DNA from: Cristatella mucedo
Taxonomy: Eukaryota; Bryozoa; Phylactolaemata; Cristatellidae
DNA: 64,000 nt
Direction of reading: 5' to 3'
Assembly: GCA_009760855.2 (NCBI GenBank)
Contig: WPIO01000125.1
Coordinates: forward strand, 429,001 to 493,000
A program made the position numbers and the translations under genes. The notes below the pieces were generated by a model. That model did not search any database and was not told the origin of the DNA. It saw only the letters and a list, made by a program, of their open reading frames with translations. The first letter of the stretch is position 1. Every line of letters begins with the position of its first letter. Shown here piece after piece: positions 13,201-37,754 of the stretch.

Positions 13201-14146
13201 CCTTATTTGCTTGAGATTTGTAGTGCAATGATAGCAGCTGTGTCTACTATAGGAACAAAATTGTAATCTAATCATGGTGCTCGTTTTCGCTGCTAGCTCC
13301 TGTTAGAATGCACACATTTGCACCAGCAGCAAAGAAGCTCAGTCTGTCCGTTATGGAGGCAGGTACAATAACTCTTTAGTTACGCTTGGTTTTCCGGTTG
13401 GTGTAAGGAATTGAAGCAGCATGCCAATGACTGGTTTAGCAAAACTAGAAGGGGCAGCCCGTGCTGCTGCTGATTGCCGTGCCAGGCTCTGGGCTGCCCT
13501 AACGTGGTGCTGCAGTAGGCTTGTAAGACGTTTATGTGTGGTACCTCCCATCTATTTGTCACACAGAATTTGCTCAACAATTTCCTGACAGCCGACCCTG
13601 CCGCCTTCGTGGCTCGCTTGTGCCTCTTCTTCCAAATGGTGACCGTGTTCCCGCTGCTGCTCTACATCCTGAGGATACAGTTCATGCACACGCTGTTCGG
13701 AACCGTGTGGCCCAGGTATGCAGCACTGCAGCACCGTGGCCGTGCTCTGCTGCTGCTGCTGCCACTAGTCACTCGCCACAGCTTCGCTCGCTTTTCAGCG
13801 TCAAGCACGTGCTGCTACTGAACGCTCTCGTCGTGGCCGTTTGTGTGCTGTTCGCACGCTTCCTGCCGAAAATTGGCACCATAATAAGGTGAGCCATAGG
13901 TGGCTGCTAGCCGGGGGAATCTGCTCCTCGGGCACAGGTCTGCTCACCAGTGTGTCACGCGGTCCGATGGCCCGCTGCAGGTACACGGGAGCGCTGAGCG
14001 GTTTCGCCTACGCCTTCTTCCTGCCCTGCGCCGTGCACGTCCTGTCGCTTCGCCAGCAAGGCAAGCTGACCAAGACCAGTGCCGTCGTGCACTTGGCTCT
14101 CGCTTCGCTGGGGCTCGCCAACTTCGTGGCCCAGTTCTGCATCTGA
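1277..14146 (+). CDS. SLC38A9: SLC38A9-like lysosomal amino-acid transporter / arginine sensor, 3' part (7 exons)
   Basis: Exons: 1277-1483, 5019-5105, 9970-10076, 12927-13034, 13567-13715, 13799-13888, 13981-14146 (TGA). Every junction has AG/GT and the phases agree, giving 303 complete residues, about the last half of the 561-residue human protein. Counting from the first whole codon: a luminal loop with two N-glycosylation sequons (NYS, NST at about 23-28); the conserved KTVPFFLL / LINFKS stretch (40-58); LTGTLALAYFIHNC (106-119); NNGRDLTIAY (132-141); NNF..FQMVTVFPLL (173-199); and a C-terminal helix ending LGLANFVAQFCI. These follow human SLC38A9 segment by segment (FFIHNC, ENN.RDLCIAY, MMTVYPLL, LGVANLIVQF). 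About eight hydrophobic segments are visible. In vertebrates the protein sits in the lysosome membrane, exports amino acids in an arginine-regulated way and signals to Rag/mTORC1. The N-terminal Rag-binding tail and TM1 are not in the window. Introns run from 83 bp to 4.9 kb and hold many LINEs and SINEs. Paralogues SLC38A7/8 fit less well. Confidence 0.93.
1990..2150 (-). mobile_element. SINE-B copy (tRNA-derived)
   Basis: On the minus strand, an A-box-like GGGGTTAGGTG segment is followed by GTAGGTTCGAGTCCTGC, a good tRNA B box. A body then contains TTTATTGACCACTG and AAGGCTCTTCTGC and ends GCTATATAAATGAAGCTGTTAAATCAGC. The same body recurs at 10.6, 39.4, 39.9 and 63.5 kb. It lies in the first SLC38A9 intron of the window. 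Confidence 0.7.
2560..3420 (-). mobile_element. LINE-B fragment, reverse-transcriptase palm to thumb (degenerate)
   Basis: The minus-strand translation shows CGVPQWSVLGHFLFSVCTEPL (RT motif B region), a disrupted catalytic-box region, and SSNFLKLNDGRYNT, followed by a WNLGAVFDNCLNF segment. Stops and frameshifts break it. The family is CR1/L2-like. It abuts the plus-strand LINE-B fragment at 3430 head to head, and the two overlap in consensus coverage, so they are separate insertions or an inverted duplication. Confidence 0.7.
3430..4352 (+). mobile_element. LINE-B fragment, RT thumb/C-terminus with 3' tail
   Basis: An open frame of about 270 codons (3469-4290) encodes the C-terminal part of a CR1/L2-type ORF2: ARNLGVVFNNCLNF, SRLDYCNSLLAGL, LGWLPVEQRI, GDRSFSSAGPRLWNSLP. 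The non-coding 3' end reads GCGCTATACAAAACTCTCCTG, then a GTGGAGTTACTGACGGAGATACATTACATTACAT tail. The ATTAC-type tail sets it apart from LINE-A. The 5' end is truncated inside the RT domain. Confidence 0.8.
4648..4812 (+). mobile_element. SINE-A copy (tRNA-derived head, LINE-like tail), degenerate
   Basis: A degenerate CTGGTTTGGCxCxG(G)TGCTC head is followed by a GTCGTGGGCTTGAGCCC B box, then GTGAAG..GGATAGAGATTAAGTTCTCTTAGGGTGCTAAACAAATGAA. The same order of parts occurs in the better copy at 61701. It ends in an AATAATATT tail. Confidence 0.65.
5019..5105 (+). other. SLC38A9: SLC38A9 exon too short to stand out (87 bp)
   Basis: I list this exon separately because it is easily missed. It follows CTTCCTTTTCAG and ends A|GTAAGT. 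Joined to the last base of the 1483 donor it reads GTVSVLYLLGFVTYK...IEWDIIP, matching the human segment GTVSVLYLIFLVTFK...FHWFIP. It starts and ends in phase 1. Confidence 0.88.
5325..6415 (-). mobile_element. LINE-A copy with internal deletion of the RT core
   Basis: On the minus strand the 3' end carries the (TTA)n tail (plus-strand TAATAATAATAAT at 5327) and the GCACTTTATCAGGTGC terminus. The ORF C-terminus follows (ARLVCRERSSCH...LHWLPVKQRIDFKVLSLTFRSLHSLAPANLSDLLP... to FRTAFSGSL, 5553-5948). At about 5960 the sequence jumps to the pre-RT linker (NPKMLVSTINHLLN...SPLDPIPTVLL, up to about 6324), so the catalytic palm is missing. It lies in an SLC38A9 intron. Confidence 0.8.
6585..6800 (-). 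mobile_element. LINE-A 3'-end fragment
   Basis: A TAATAATAATAATAATAAT tract (6587 on) leads into GTATAGCACCATCAGAGAAC, CTTTTCATTTACCGTAAAGGAAGCATGATCA and the diagnostic non-coding words ACATGGTTAGAGGTGACATGCACAGGGTCAGCATG. It is a 3' UTR piece only. Confidence 0.75.
7255..7990 (-). mobile_element. LINE-C 3' fragment
   Basis: The plus strand shows ATAGTGCCCTAAGAGAACTAAATCTCTCTCAAGATGCTTTAGAACTTGCTG, then a non-coding body (AACAAAAGAGACAAGTTCACTG, GGAAAAGCTGAGCAGAATAG), then a degenerate antisense C-terminal coding part. The same body occurs at 37.8 and 41.1 kb, defining a third local family distinct from LINE-A. Confidence 0.6.
8470..9112 (+). mobile_element. LINE-A copy, ORF C-terminus plus 3' UTR
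   Basis: It starts inside the C-terminal coding part (ARLVCRERRSCHI-like, frameshifted). It continues LTFRSLHSLPPAYLSDILPHQAKH...GDRAFSSYAPTAWNSLPTCVRTSPDLTTF...FRTAFSGSL, with its stop at 8864. The 3' UTR (CATGCTGACACTATGCATGCTGCC, GTAAAGCGCCTTGAAAGAGATTAAGTTCTCTGAGGGCGCTTTATCAAGTGCATT) ends in (ATT)n. It is 5'-truncated, as is usual for LINE insertions. Confidence 0.85.
10172..10222 (-). mobile_element. LINE-A 3' tail fragment
   Basis: AATAATAATAATAATACATATGATATAGCACCCTCAGAGAATAT is the inverted 3' end of the LINE-A family and nothing more. It lies just downstream of the 10076 donor of SLC38A9. Confidence 0.6.
10575..10738 (+). mobile_element. SINE-B copy
   Basis: GATGGCACACTAGGTAAGGCGGTTGC (A-box region) is followed by GTGAGTTCAAATCCTTCGGTGGGC (B box), CCTTTATTGCTGC, GATAGCCCTTAAGGCTCTTCTGCCTCTATGC and GGCTGTTAAATCAGCTAG. 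It shares this order with the copies at 2.0, 39.4, 39.9 and 63.5 kb. Confidence 0.7.
10790..11520 (-). mobile_element. Degenerate LINE C-terminal fragment
   Basis: The plus strand reads as the reverse of a LINE C-terminus: TTCCAGACTTTAGGTGCAAAGGAGCTGAAG...AAGGATTTTGAGG, CTTGAAGTCGATACACTGCTTGAATGG, ACTGGCTACCGAGTTCTGCACCATCTG. These are the words that encode WNxL, DFKVL and the MVQNSA region in better copies. It is too diverged to assign to a family with certainty. Confidence 0.5.
11580..12220 (+). mobile_element. Degenerate LINE-A RT fragment
   Basis: The sequence after the CTCTCT tract (11551-11577) reads ADYTQLYLCFGSHATFQHRN..., then MAVNFLKLNDDN and later remnants of the thumb region and C-terminus. 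The order matches the catalytic-box-to-thumb part of the LINE-A copy at 34.5-35.2 kb. Many indels and stops are present. Confidence 0.6.
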
Positions 14147-14264
14147 GCTGCTGCTGCAACGATCTGGCTCGGTCGTGCACCGTGGCCCAAGCAGCCGACT
14201 TCCGGGCATCGGTGTCAAGAAGTGCAGCCTGGGGGGGGCACAGGCCTTCCACCACATCTACGTA

Positions 14265-30269
<16,005 letters not shown>

Positions 30270-30432
30270 CCTTCCGCGACGGTCGGGCAAGCGAATTAAA
30301 AACGGCGTCGGGTGGGCGAACGTCCGGTAAGGACACGGTGCGCTCTCGTGCCCGCTCGCCCGTCCACCCAACCTACGACCGGCGTTTCGAGACGCAGGAG
30401 GGGCGCGCTTCGACGTTCGCGGGCATTCGTCA

Positions 30433-30440
30433 TGACGTCA
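30433..30440. promoter_or_regulatory. Palindromic CRE/ATF site TGACGTCA
   Basis: A perfect 8-bp CRE lies 164 bp upstream of the SLC25A17 start codon, in the CpG-rich region and just before the sequence turns AT-rich. Position and context fit a proximal promoter element bound by CREB/ATF-type bZIP factors. Function is inferred. Confidence 0.5.
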
Positions 30441-31184
30441 CGGCGAAATAAATGTCGCTCCGCACGAAGCTGCACTGCGCTATTTAGGAAATGAAACCAC
30501 ACATCGGCACTGTATCCCCCACGATAAATGTATTTAAAATGAGAGCACGAATCTCTAAAACAAGTTCTTATCTTTACAGGCAGCCACGAAACGCCTCTCG
30601 GGGCGAAATGCATGCACCATGCTGCTGCAGTTTTTTCTGCAGATTTATACAAAGCGTCAACGGCACCGGACGGGTTGTGTAAACGCACACTTTTAAGACC
30701 TCGAAAGTTTTGCATCCCGTTCTCAACTTGTACAAGTATTATTTTAGAGATAAGTGCAAAGGTATTGACACACTCACAGCTGCCCAAGCTGAGGTTGCTC
30801 CAATTCTCCGAACGTCTACCGCAATGGTCAGCTTCGTCACCCTACAACGGTGTGCAAAATTGTGCTAAGCAAAAGGCACAACAACACAATTTGATACAAG
30901 ACGAGTGCACCCTTTCAATTAGGCTTTTAAGTGGAGTTGCATATTGTTTATCTGCTAATAAATGGCAGCATAGCGGCTAGAAATCAGTCATTGTTAGCAT
31001 TGGCTGATGATACTCGAGCTCCTCAGCTCCTGTCTATGGTGGAGCGATGCTGCTGCTGCCCTTTGGCTAGCCTCCAGCTCGTGCCGGCCAATTACTATGC
31101 GTGTCATTTGACTCTCATCCGTGCTGGCTCTTCAGGCAAGCCTGCCTGCTTTCTGCTATGTAGCATTGCAAAAATTCTGGCCGG

Positions 31185-31335
31185 CTTAGACAGCACTAAT
31201 ACATCCAAATCGGTCAATGCATTTGTGACAACCCGTCTCGATTTCTGTAACTCACTGATTTCTGGTCTACAGGCCTGTGTGATCAGGCGTTTACAATTAG
31301 TGCAAAACTCGGCAGCTAGGCTTGTCTGTCTTAAA
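31185..31335 (+). mobile_element. LINE-A internal fragment (thumb)
   Basis: It encodes KSVNAFVTTRLDFCNSLISGLQACVIRRLQLVQNSAARLVC, the segment that links the thumb to the C-terminal block in other LINE-A copies. It is preceded by IAKILAGLDSTNTS, the diverged [14 protein letters not shown] segment. No tail is present. Confidence 0.78.
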
Positions 31336-31419
31336 CTCGAAGCATCAAATGGAGATTATGAGTAATAGGAGCTTAATTTCAATGCCACATTCATCGTTAC
31401 ACTGAGTGCATCTTAATCC

Positions 31420-31565
31420 TTACTCTATCTTTTCAGAATGCAGATCTGTTGTGTTTGTGCAAGCAGTCGCGAGCGGATCAAGACGGCTCAGACCGATGCT
31501 GTTTATTAAGAAAGTAGCTGCTGCAAGTGTGCCGGACTGGTCTGCTGTCCTGATACAGCAGACCC
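31420..31565. repeat. Duplicated segment, copy 1
   Basis: TCAGACCGATGCTGTTTATTAAGAAA...GCTGCTGCAAGTG...GCCGGACTGGTCTGCTGTCCTGATACAGCAGACCCA corresponds in order to copy 2 at 32480-32625. On the plus strand both copies can be read with P-(D/E)-WSAV-xx-QQTQ, with synonymous changes between them. A CTATCTTTTCAG acceptor-like site precedes this copy at about 31437. No known family is recognised. Confidence 0.55.
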
Positions 31566-31759
31566 AACATCCTCTCTTCCCATGAGAAGCCGACTGTACA
31601 TCGGTCGGCTTCAAAAAACGTCCTCACTGGCCTAGAGGCTACGTGACACCTGCTCGTAGGAGGCACACAAAACCACGGCCTTTGGTGACCAGCTGGATGA
31701 GTAGGCCACCACCTTTTAGCCACCACTGGGGCATATCTAATGCCTTTTTCCAGCAACCA

Positions 31760-32260
31760 GGAATTGGGTGGAGCCTCCTCCCTCTGCCGAACGGGTTTCG
31801 AATGTCTCCGTTGAATTGATGGCAGCTTTTACGTCATCGGCTCTACTCGTCACAGTAGCAGTCCTGGCAGTACTAACCAGCTTCATAGCATCGCCGACTG
31901 GCATCGTAGTATTGCCGACTAGCATCGCAGTAGCACATCCCGGCATTGATGTCGCAGTGCTAACCTGTGTAGCAGCTCTAGCAGGAGCAGTCGTGCTGAC
32001 CGGTGCTGCAGCACTGCTGATCGTAGTCAAAGCACTGACCGTCATAGCACCTGGAGGTGTCTCAGGGCTTGTCATCGTCGAAGCACTGAGTGCAGTCACA
32101 GCCGTCTCGGTGACCTCCTCGGTGACCTATACCACTGCTGTCCTCTCGTGGACCTCTGTTGTCGTCTGGCAACGAGCAGTTTCATGGACCGGCCTCTTCC
32201 GGGCTACCATCTCGTAGGCCCGTGCCATCTTGTCCGCTTCCTTGCGGATCGATCGCTGTT
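31760..32260. repeat. Degenerate low-complexity repeat region (Val/Ala or Thr/Ala codons)
   Basis: Short imperfect repeats of the type GCATCGxxGTAxxxxCGxCT and GTGACCTCCTCGGTGACC run through this block. They keep both strands open for 100-150 codons, Val/Ala/Thr-rich on plus and Thr/Ala/Ser-rich on minus. There is no domain I recognise. It lies between the two copies of the duplicated segment. Confidence 0.5.
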
Positions 32261-32479
32261 TCGTGGACTACCAGCACTTCATGGGCAACATCCTCTGCCT
32301 CCTCGAAAGCCGCCTGCTGCCACCTGCTGCCGCTCTGAAATCGTTGTGGCAGGCACTTGTCGCCCACAAATTTTAGACACCGACAAATGTCTCATTACTC
32401 GAGTTAGTATTTCGAAGCTAGTACAGATGCGACCTGAGCAGGAATCTCTGCAACATATTTCACACACATCAGGCTCAGG

Positions 32480-32667
32480 CCGATGTCGTTTAATAAGAAA
32501 ACCCAGGGAGGAGCCACATGGCCAGCACGGAGGCCTGGAAGCAGCTGCTGCAAATGGGTCCACTGTGCTCACCTCAGTGGCTTCCGCCGGAATGGTCCGC
32601 TGTCGCGGTACAGCAGACTCAGCAAGATCTTAGCTTTCTTCTAGGATCGGCGCTCGCTCGCACATAA
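32480..32667 (+). repeat. Duplicated segment, copy 2, with a 49-codon open frame
   Basis: CAGGCCGATGTCGTTTAATAAGAAA...CAGCTGCTGCAAATG...GCCGGAATGGTCCGCTGTCGCGGTACAGCAGACTCAG matches copy 1 about 1 kb upstream, with a roughly 40-bp insertion in the middle. A small plus-strand frame from ATG 32518 to TAA 32667 reads MASTEAWKQLLQMGPLC... then PPEWSAVAVQQTQQ. An in-frame TAA lies just upstream. I recognise no family; it could be a duplicated exon or part of an unknown repeat. Confidence 0.5.
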
Positions 32668-32874
32668 CATTCACGGATATAAATTTTGTTCTGGCATTCG
32701 TAATGTCGGCCTATGCTTATATTTAGCATAGCATCTGTATCTTGTGCATGCCAGTCATCCTTGCTAGACTCTCGCTGATATGCTATCAAGCAGCAGCTTC
32801 TGCTATCCCAACAATAAGAAAAGCCCTAAGAATGTTTCTCGTACTGTGCACTGATATTCTGCAGGAGTCAATGA

Positions 32875-32985
32875 TGAATTTTGGTTACGAGTAACTATCC
32901 TGTTTCCTTTGCAGCAAATGTGAAGCACCTAGAAAGAGATTAAACTCTGTGAGGACGCTTTATCAAGTGTATTACTATTATTATA
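32875..32985 (+). mobile_element. LINE-A 3' end
   Basis: TTTCCTTTGCAGCAAATGTGAAGCACCTAGAAAGAGATTAAACTCTGTGAGGACGCTTTATCAAGTGTATTACTATTATTAT is the terminal part of the LINE-A 3' UTR. Confidence 0.75.
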
Positions 32986-33149
32986 TTAAACAGTCAGACG
33001 TGACAGGGAAAAGTAAACCAAAATGCAAGTTACTGTATGAGTGCATAAGAAGCCGATATGCCCATACGAGGCACTTTCGAAACCCGATAAGTGACCTTGG
33101 GATAGTTGATGACCAATAGTGTCAGCAGTGTATCAGATGATGCTGCTAA

Positions 33150-33300
33150 GTAATAGTAATAATAACAAGAAATGAATGTGGTACCATAAGAAAGCTAAAT
33201 CTCTTTCTGGAACTTTATATTACCGAAGAAGTGATTAAACTGGGTAGTAATGGCACGAACAGTATCAGTTGGTATGAGAGCACAATGGACAATTCATACG
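33150..33300 (-). mobile_element. LINE 3' tail fragment
   Basis: AATAGTAATAATAACAAGAAATGAATGTGGTACCATAAGAAAGCTAAATCTCTTTCTGGAACTTTATAT is a reversed LINE 3' terminus. The following words (GTAATGGCACGAACAGTATCAG) resemble LINE-C more than LINE-A. Confidence 0.5.
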
Positions 33301-33514
33301 GACAGGAATATTGTAAGGAATAGTTGAAGTTGTAATTTTTTTAATGTCACCAGGTTAGGGGATGGAAATTAATCTCGAGATTCGCGACACCAAGCGATGC
33401 ACCAGCTGTTTACCCTTGCTAACTCTTGTGACAGCACTACATATGTTAAATCTGTAGGCTTGTCGTCTGCCCCCTCTAGCCGTACTTGATGAAATGTAAT
33501 TGCAAGGAATAAAT

Positions 33515-33566
33515 TCATTAAAGTGCCTAGAAAGAGATTGAGTTATCTGAGGGTGCTATATCAATG

Positions 33567-33597
<31 letters not shown>
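33515..33597 (+). mobile_element. LINE-A 3' tail
   Basis: CATTAAAGTGCCTAGAAAGAGATTGAGTTATCTGAGGGTGCTATATCAATGCATTATTATTATTATTATTATTATTATT. Only the last 80 bases of the element. Confidence 0.72.
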
Positions 33598-33842
33598 GGG
33601 TTAGACTTATAGCAAGGAATAATGCTTAAATGTGGGCTAATTAGCCGGCCTTAATGCTGAGGCTAAGTCAAAGCAACCTTGAACGGGACAGATCGAAAAG
33701 TATAAAAGACCAACGACCTGCCTCCTGCACGCCATATATGGTATATGCAGACCTCCTATTCTGCCCGGCCACGAGTAACAGATTGGGTTTGCTGAGAGCT
33801 AACACCCAAAGCTTTCCATAACAGTGCATCGATGGATCTGCA

Positions 33843-35225
33843 TAATAATAATAATAATAATAATAATAATTCACTTGATAAAGCGCCCTCAGAGAACTTA
33901 ATCTCTCTTTAGGCGCTTTACATTTGCTGTAAAGTGAAATGCAATTGGATGGTAAGTAAAATCATGCTTGAAAAAACAAATGAAATGAATAATATGGTTA
34001 GGGGTGACATGCACAGGGTCAGCATGCAAATGTGGTTAGTGGCAGCATGCACAGTGTCAGCACGCATAAGCACATCAAGGACGAATCACAGGGACCCACT
34101 AAATGCTGTCCTAAATAGGTGTGTTTTAAGGTTCCTTTTAAATGTGGTCAGGTCAGGGGATGTTCTGACGCAGGTCGGGAGGGAGTTCCAGGCTTTGGGA
34201 GCATATGAACTAAATGCACGGTCTCCAAAGGATTTAAGGTTTGTATGAGGTATTTCTAGACTGTTCGATTCCGAAAAGCAGGTGGTACGATGCTTAGCCT
34301 GATGGGGTAGTATATCTGACAGATAGGCTGGAGCCATAGAATGAAGAGACCAAAAAGTGAGGGACAAAACCTTGAAGTCAATCTGTTGCTTGACTGGTAG
34401 CCAGTGCAGGTCGGCGAGAAGTGGAGTAATGTGGCAACTGCTACGCTCACGACAGACAAGCCTAGCCGCAGAGTTTTGCACCAGCTGCAATCGCCTCATC
34501 GCACATGCTGGTAGGCCAGTAAGCAGTGAGTTTCAGAAGTCGAGACGGGATGTCACGAATGCATGGACCAACTTGGACGTGGTATCTTTATCTAAACAAG
34601 CCCGAATTTTAGCAATGTTATGAAGCTGAAAATAGGCAGATTTGACTGTGGAGCTGATGTGGTCGTCTAACGAGAGGTCGCTTTGGAATATGACACCTAG
34701 ATTTCGAGCTGATTCAACTGGAGATATGCTGGCAGGGCCAATTTTGAGAGTCAGCCTTTCCAATCTCTGGATCACACTGGGTTTGCCCATAACTAGTAAG
34801 TTAGTTTTATCATCGTTAAGTTTTAGAAAATTTGCTGCCATCCATGTGTGGATGTCATCAATGCATGCAGCTAGTGAGTTTAGAGAATTTGAGGTGCTCG
34901 AAGGCTGGGAGGGATCAAAGCAAAGGTACAACTGAGTGTCATCTGCATAGAAGTGAAAGCCTAGATTGTGCTTGGCAATCACATCAGCAAGAGGCAGAGT
35001 ATAAACCGTGAAAAGAACCGGACCTAGCACTGAGCCCTGAGGTACTCCATATTTCAGAGGTACTTCAGATGATCTTTGTCCATTCACGTCAATACTCTGG
35101 AGTCTCCCACTGAGATAGGACCTGAACCACTGCAGAGCAGTGCCAGTGATGTTCAGGCGAGATGAGAGGCGCTCTAGAAGAACTTTGTGATCGATGGTAT
35201 CAAAAGCTGCCGAAAGATGCATAAC
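33843..35225 (-). mobile_element. LINE-A copy, the best preserved: RT palm to 3' end
   Basis: The minus strand encodes LSAAFDTIDHK, ALQWFRSYLSGR, KYGVPQGSVLGPVLFTVY, FHFYADDTQLYLCF (intact YADD), WMAANFLKLNDDKTN and ARNLGVIFQSDLSLDDH, up to FVTSRLDF at 34533. There a single TGA replaces the Cys codon of the usual DFCNSLL. The frame then continues unbroken to FRTAFSGSL and a stop at 34086. The 3' UTR and (TTA)n tail end at 33843. It is 5'-truncated at about 35225. Apart from one nonsense change the preserved part is open, so this is the youngest-looking LINE here. CR1/L2 clade by motif order and tail. Confidence 0.9.
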
Positions 35226-37750
35226 TTCTAATCGTCGAGGCATGGTCAACTTGCAGAACCGAGACAGGAATGAGTACACTAGAAGGCAGCACGGCTATAG
35301 AAGCTCCCATGCGCCGTAGCAGGTGCACGTGCTGCATTGCCATGCACCGGAGGCCAGCCAGTGGGTGGTCCCTTCCTGCTGCTGCTACCAGAGCCACAGC
35401 AGTGAGCTCTCAGCCGGTCACCTGGTAAACAAGTTGTTAGCCAATAGTGTCAGCAGTCCAGCTGCTGATGCTGCTGCTGCTGAGTAACCAAGGCTCAACA
35501 GAAGAAAACAGCCCTCTGAATCAAGGGATTTAGATTTACTTTTCTTGCTTGCACTGGTCTCTTCGGGAAAATCCACCGGGCCAAAGAGGCAAACGCAACA
35601 CCTGCCAAGGGCACGGGTTTGCACTGGAAAACGACTTCGCTAGCCATTTGCCCAACAGCTTTCATGAGTATTGCTACCGGTTCATGTCCTACCACACCAA
35701 GATCGCCATTGCAGCCCTAGAGTCTTTTTTCGCTTTTGCTGTCATGTCTTCGAGTATCACCTGCCGAATCTTGCTGGAATGATTGTGCATTAGCCAGGCC
35801 CTTTCTTTCATCGTACTTGCAGCTATGCTGCAATTGGGATGCAGGCAGAGCCGACAGCCCAGACATCGTCGATCAAATGCCTGGCTGCACAGAAAGTTCG
35901 TTCCTGGGGAGACACGAGTACGAGCACTATAGAACTATAGTACTACACAAAAAGATACTCAAATTATCATTATCAGCACAGGAATCAAAACACTTCAGTA
36001 GTTTCACCAGTAAGCTCTCTCTCTCCTCTCTATTTCTCCTCTCTCTCTCTTCTCTCTCTCCCCCTCTCTCTCTCCTCTCCCCACTCATTCCTTTTTCCCA
36101 GCTCTTCTTTTCTCTACACTCTCCTCTCGGTCCCTTGTCTTTCCTGTCTATCTGGCCAGCTACATCAAGTCTCTAGTCAGCTTAGTAGGCAGGCTTTAAG
36201 GCTTATCTCCAAGTCGATAGCCATTGATTTATTTGGGTAGCTAATTTTTCAGACTCTGCTGCTGAGACTGCTGCCGTGTTGAATGTAGATCCATCTAATC
36301 TCCTGCTTCTCAAATAAAAGATATAGCGGCTATCCAATGACGTTGCACGGCAGTGAAACTTAGATTGTGTCCCGGTGATGCTTTGCCCTCTAACCAACGG
36401 CAAGAAATGTGGCTGCTAAAAATGCAGATCAATCCTGAAACCAAGTGAACCTAGAAGGGATTCCGTGGTGCTACGGTACATGTTCAAACTTTGACAGCAA
36501 ACCTCGAAGGTGCTCAAGCATCCACTTAACGATCTGAATCTTAACCTTCCTGAGAAAATCACTCGGCCATCAATAAGTTTCTTACTGGCCCTTAGAGAGA
36601 TGATGGGTGGCTTTTTTAGGCAAAGTGGGCAGTGCCATATTTGTAGTGATTACTCCTTCCTTATTTGGCAGCCCTTTAATTTTTTTAATTGCAACTTTGG
36701 AGTTTAGTGCACCCGATGCGTTTTGCGAGATGTCCAAGTTTTGACGGGGGTCTTGAAAAATGCATCCATATCCAAGTCAATATTATAGCAAAAATTCTTA
36801 GACTTAATAATAAAGTAAACGACCTACGACAAATTCAATTTGCTCAAAGTTAAACCGAGGCTGTACTAGCGCTCTTTCATATTCAACCAGTCCCTACATA
36901 AATTGATAGAGGAAAATGGATAAAGAAGTAAGCAACTTGCAATTCTCTGACACATTAAGCCCATCATAGCTCAACTCGCTGTTTGCTTGCTCAGAGCCAT
37001 GATGTCAGCAGGCACCGAAACGAGGGCATGATTGCAAATCGTGCAGAGGGCCACCTGTCCTCTCTGCTAACAGTGCTGCTATGGCTTCAAATCGAATGGC
37101 CGTATACAAACCAAAGTTCTCCTCTGCAACAAAAGAAACTCATTGCTCAGCTCCTTCACGATCTGAACTGCCAGAGCTGCTACTGGCCTTACTGGTTTCT
37201 CTGCTCTCTTCCACTCGAGATGGATAATTCTTAGCATGCTGCATTTTGAAATGCATTTGTATGCAGAATGAATATCCTTATCTCTCAGACTGGTGGCATT
37301 AAATTGTTTGTGTTTTCCTTAAAAGCTTTGTCACTGCTGCAAGCTAATAATCAGCATTGCCACCACTTGACTGAGGCTAAAATTAAAATCAAAATTTAAC
37401 GTTCATCAATTAATAGACATGTATATGAATGGCATAAGCACCGCCATAGTTGTATGCGATATCTTAATATGGATGGGAAGGAAAGAAGTACACAATTTGT
37501 CGACCTCAGGAGTTCAGCACATAATCAGCTAGTTGAACTGCTGTCGTACCTATTAACCACTAACACATAAAAACCTAAGGAATTGTGCATTGCAAGAGAT
37601 AACGTGACAGAAATCACATCTGTATATGTGCCATGGAATAAACGGTTACATATGCCTAGCTTAAAGTGCTTTCTTGTTCCTTTTGCTCCTAAAGCAAATG
37701 GAACTCAATCAAGGTCTGACCTAGCCCCTTACACTTTTAGTCCTTGGCAA
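35226..37750. other. Intergenic stretch; only a CT-rich tract recognised
   Basis: A CT-rich low-complexity tract lies at 36017-36110 (CTCTCTCTCCTCTCTATTTCTCC...). Otherwise there is no exon-like conservation and no repeat shared with the rest of the window. Open frames such as the plus-strand one at 35549-35782 have no recognised domain. Confidence 0.5.
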
Positions 37751-37754
37751 AGGC

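Noticed and set aside
31768-32217. Plus-strand hydrophobic Val/Ala-rich frame of 149 codons as a membrane protein
   Set aside because: The hydrophobicity arises from imperfect short repeats; the opposite strand is equally open, and no family is recognised.
34086-35279. A host gene encoding a reverse transcriptase
   Set aside because: It has a transposon 3' UTR and (TTA)n tail, is 5'-truncated, and matches many dispersed copies; it is a LINE.
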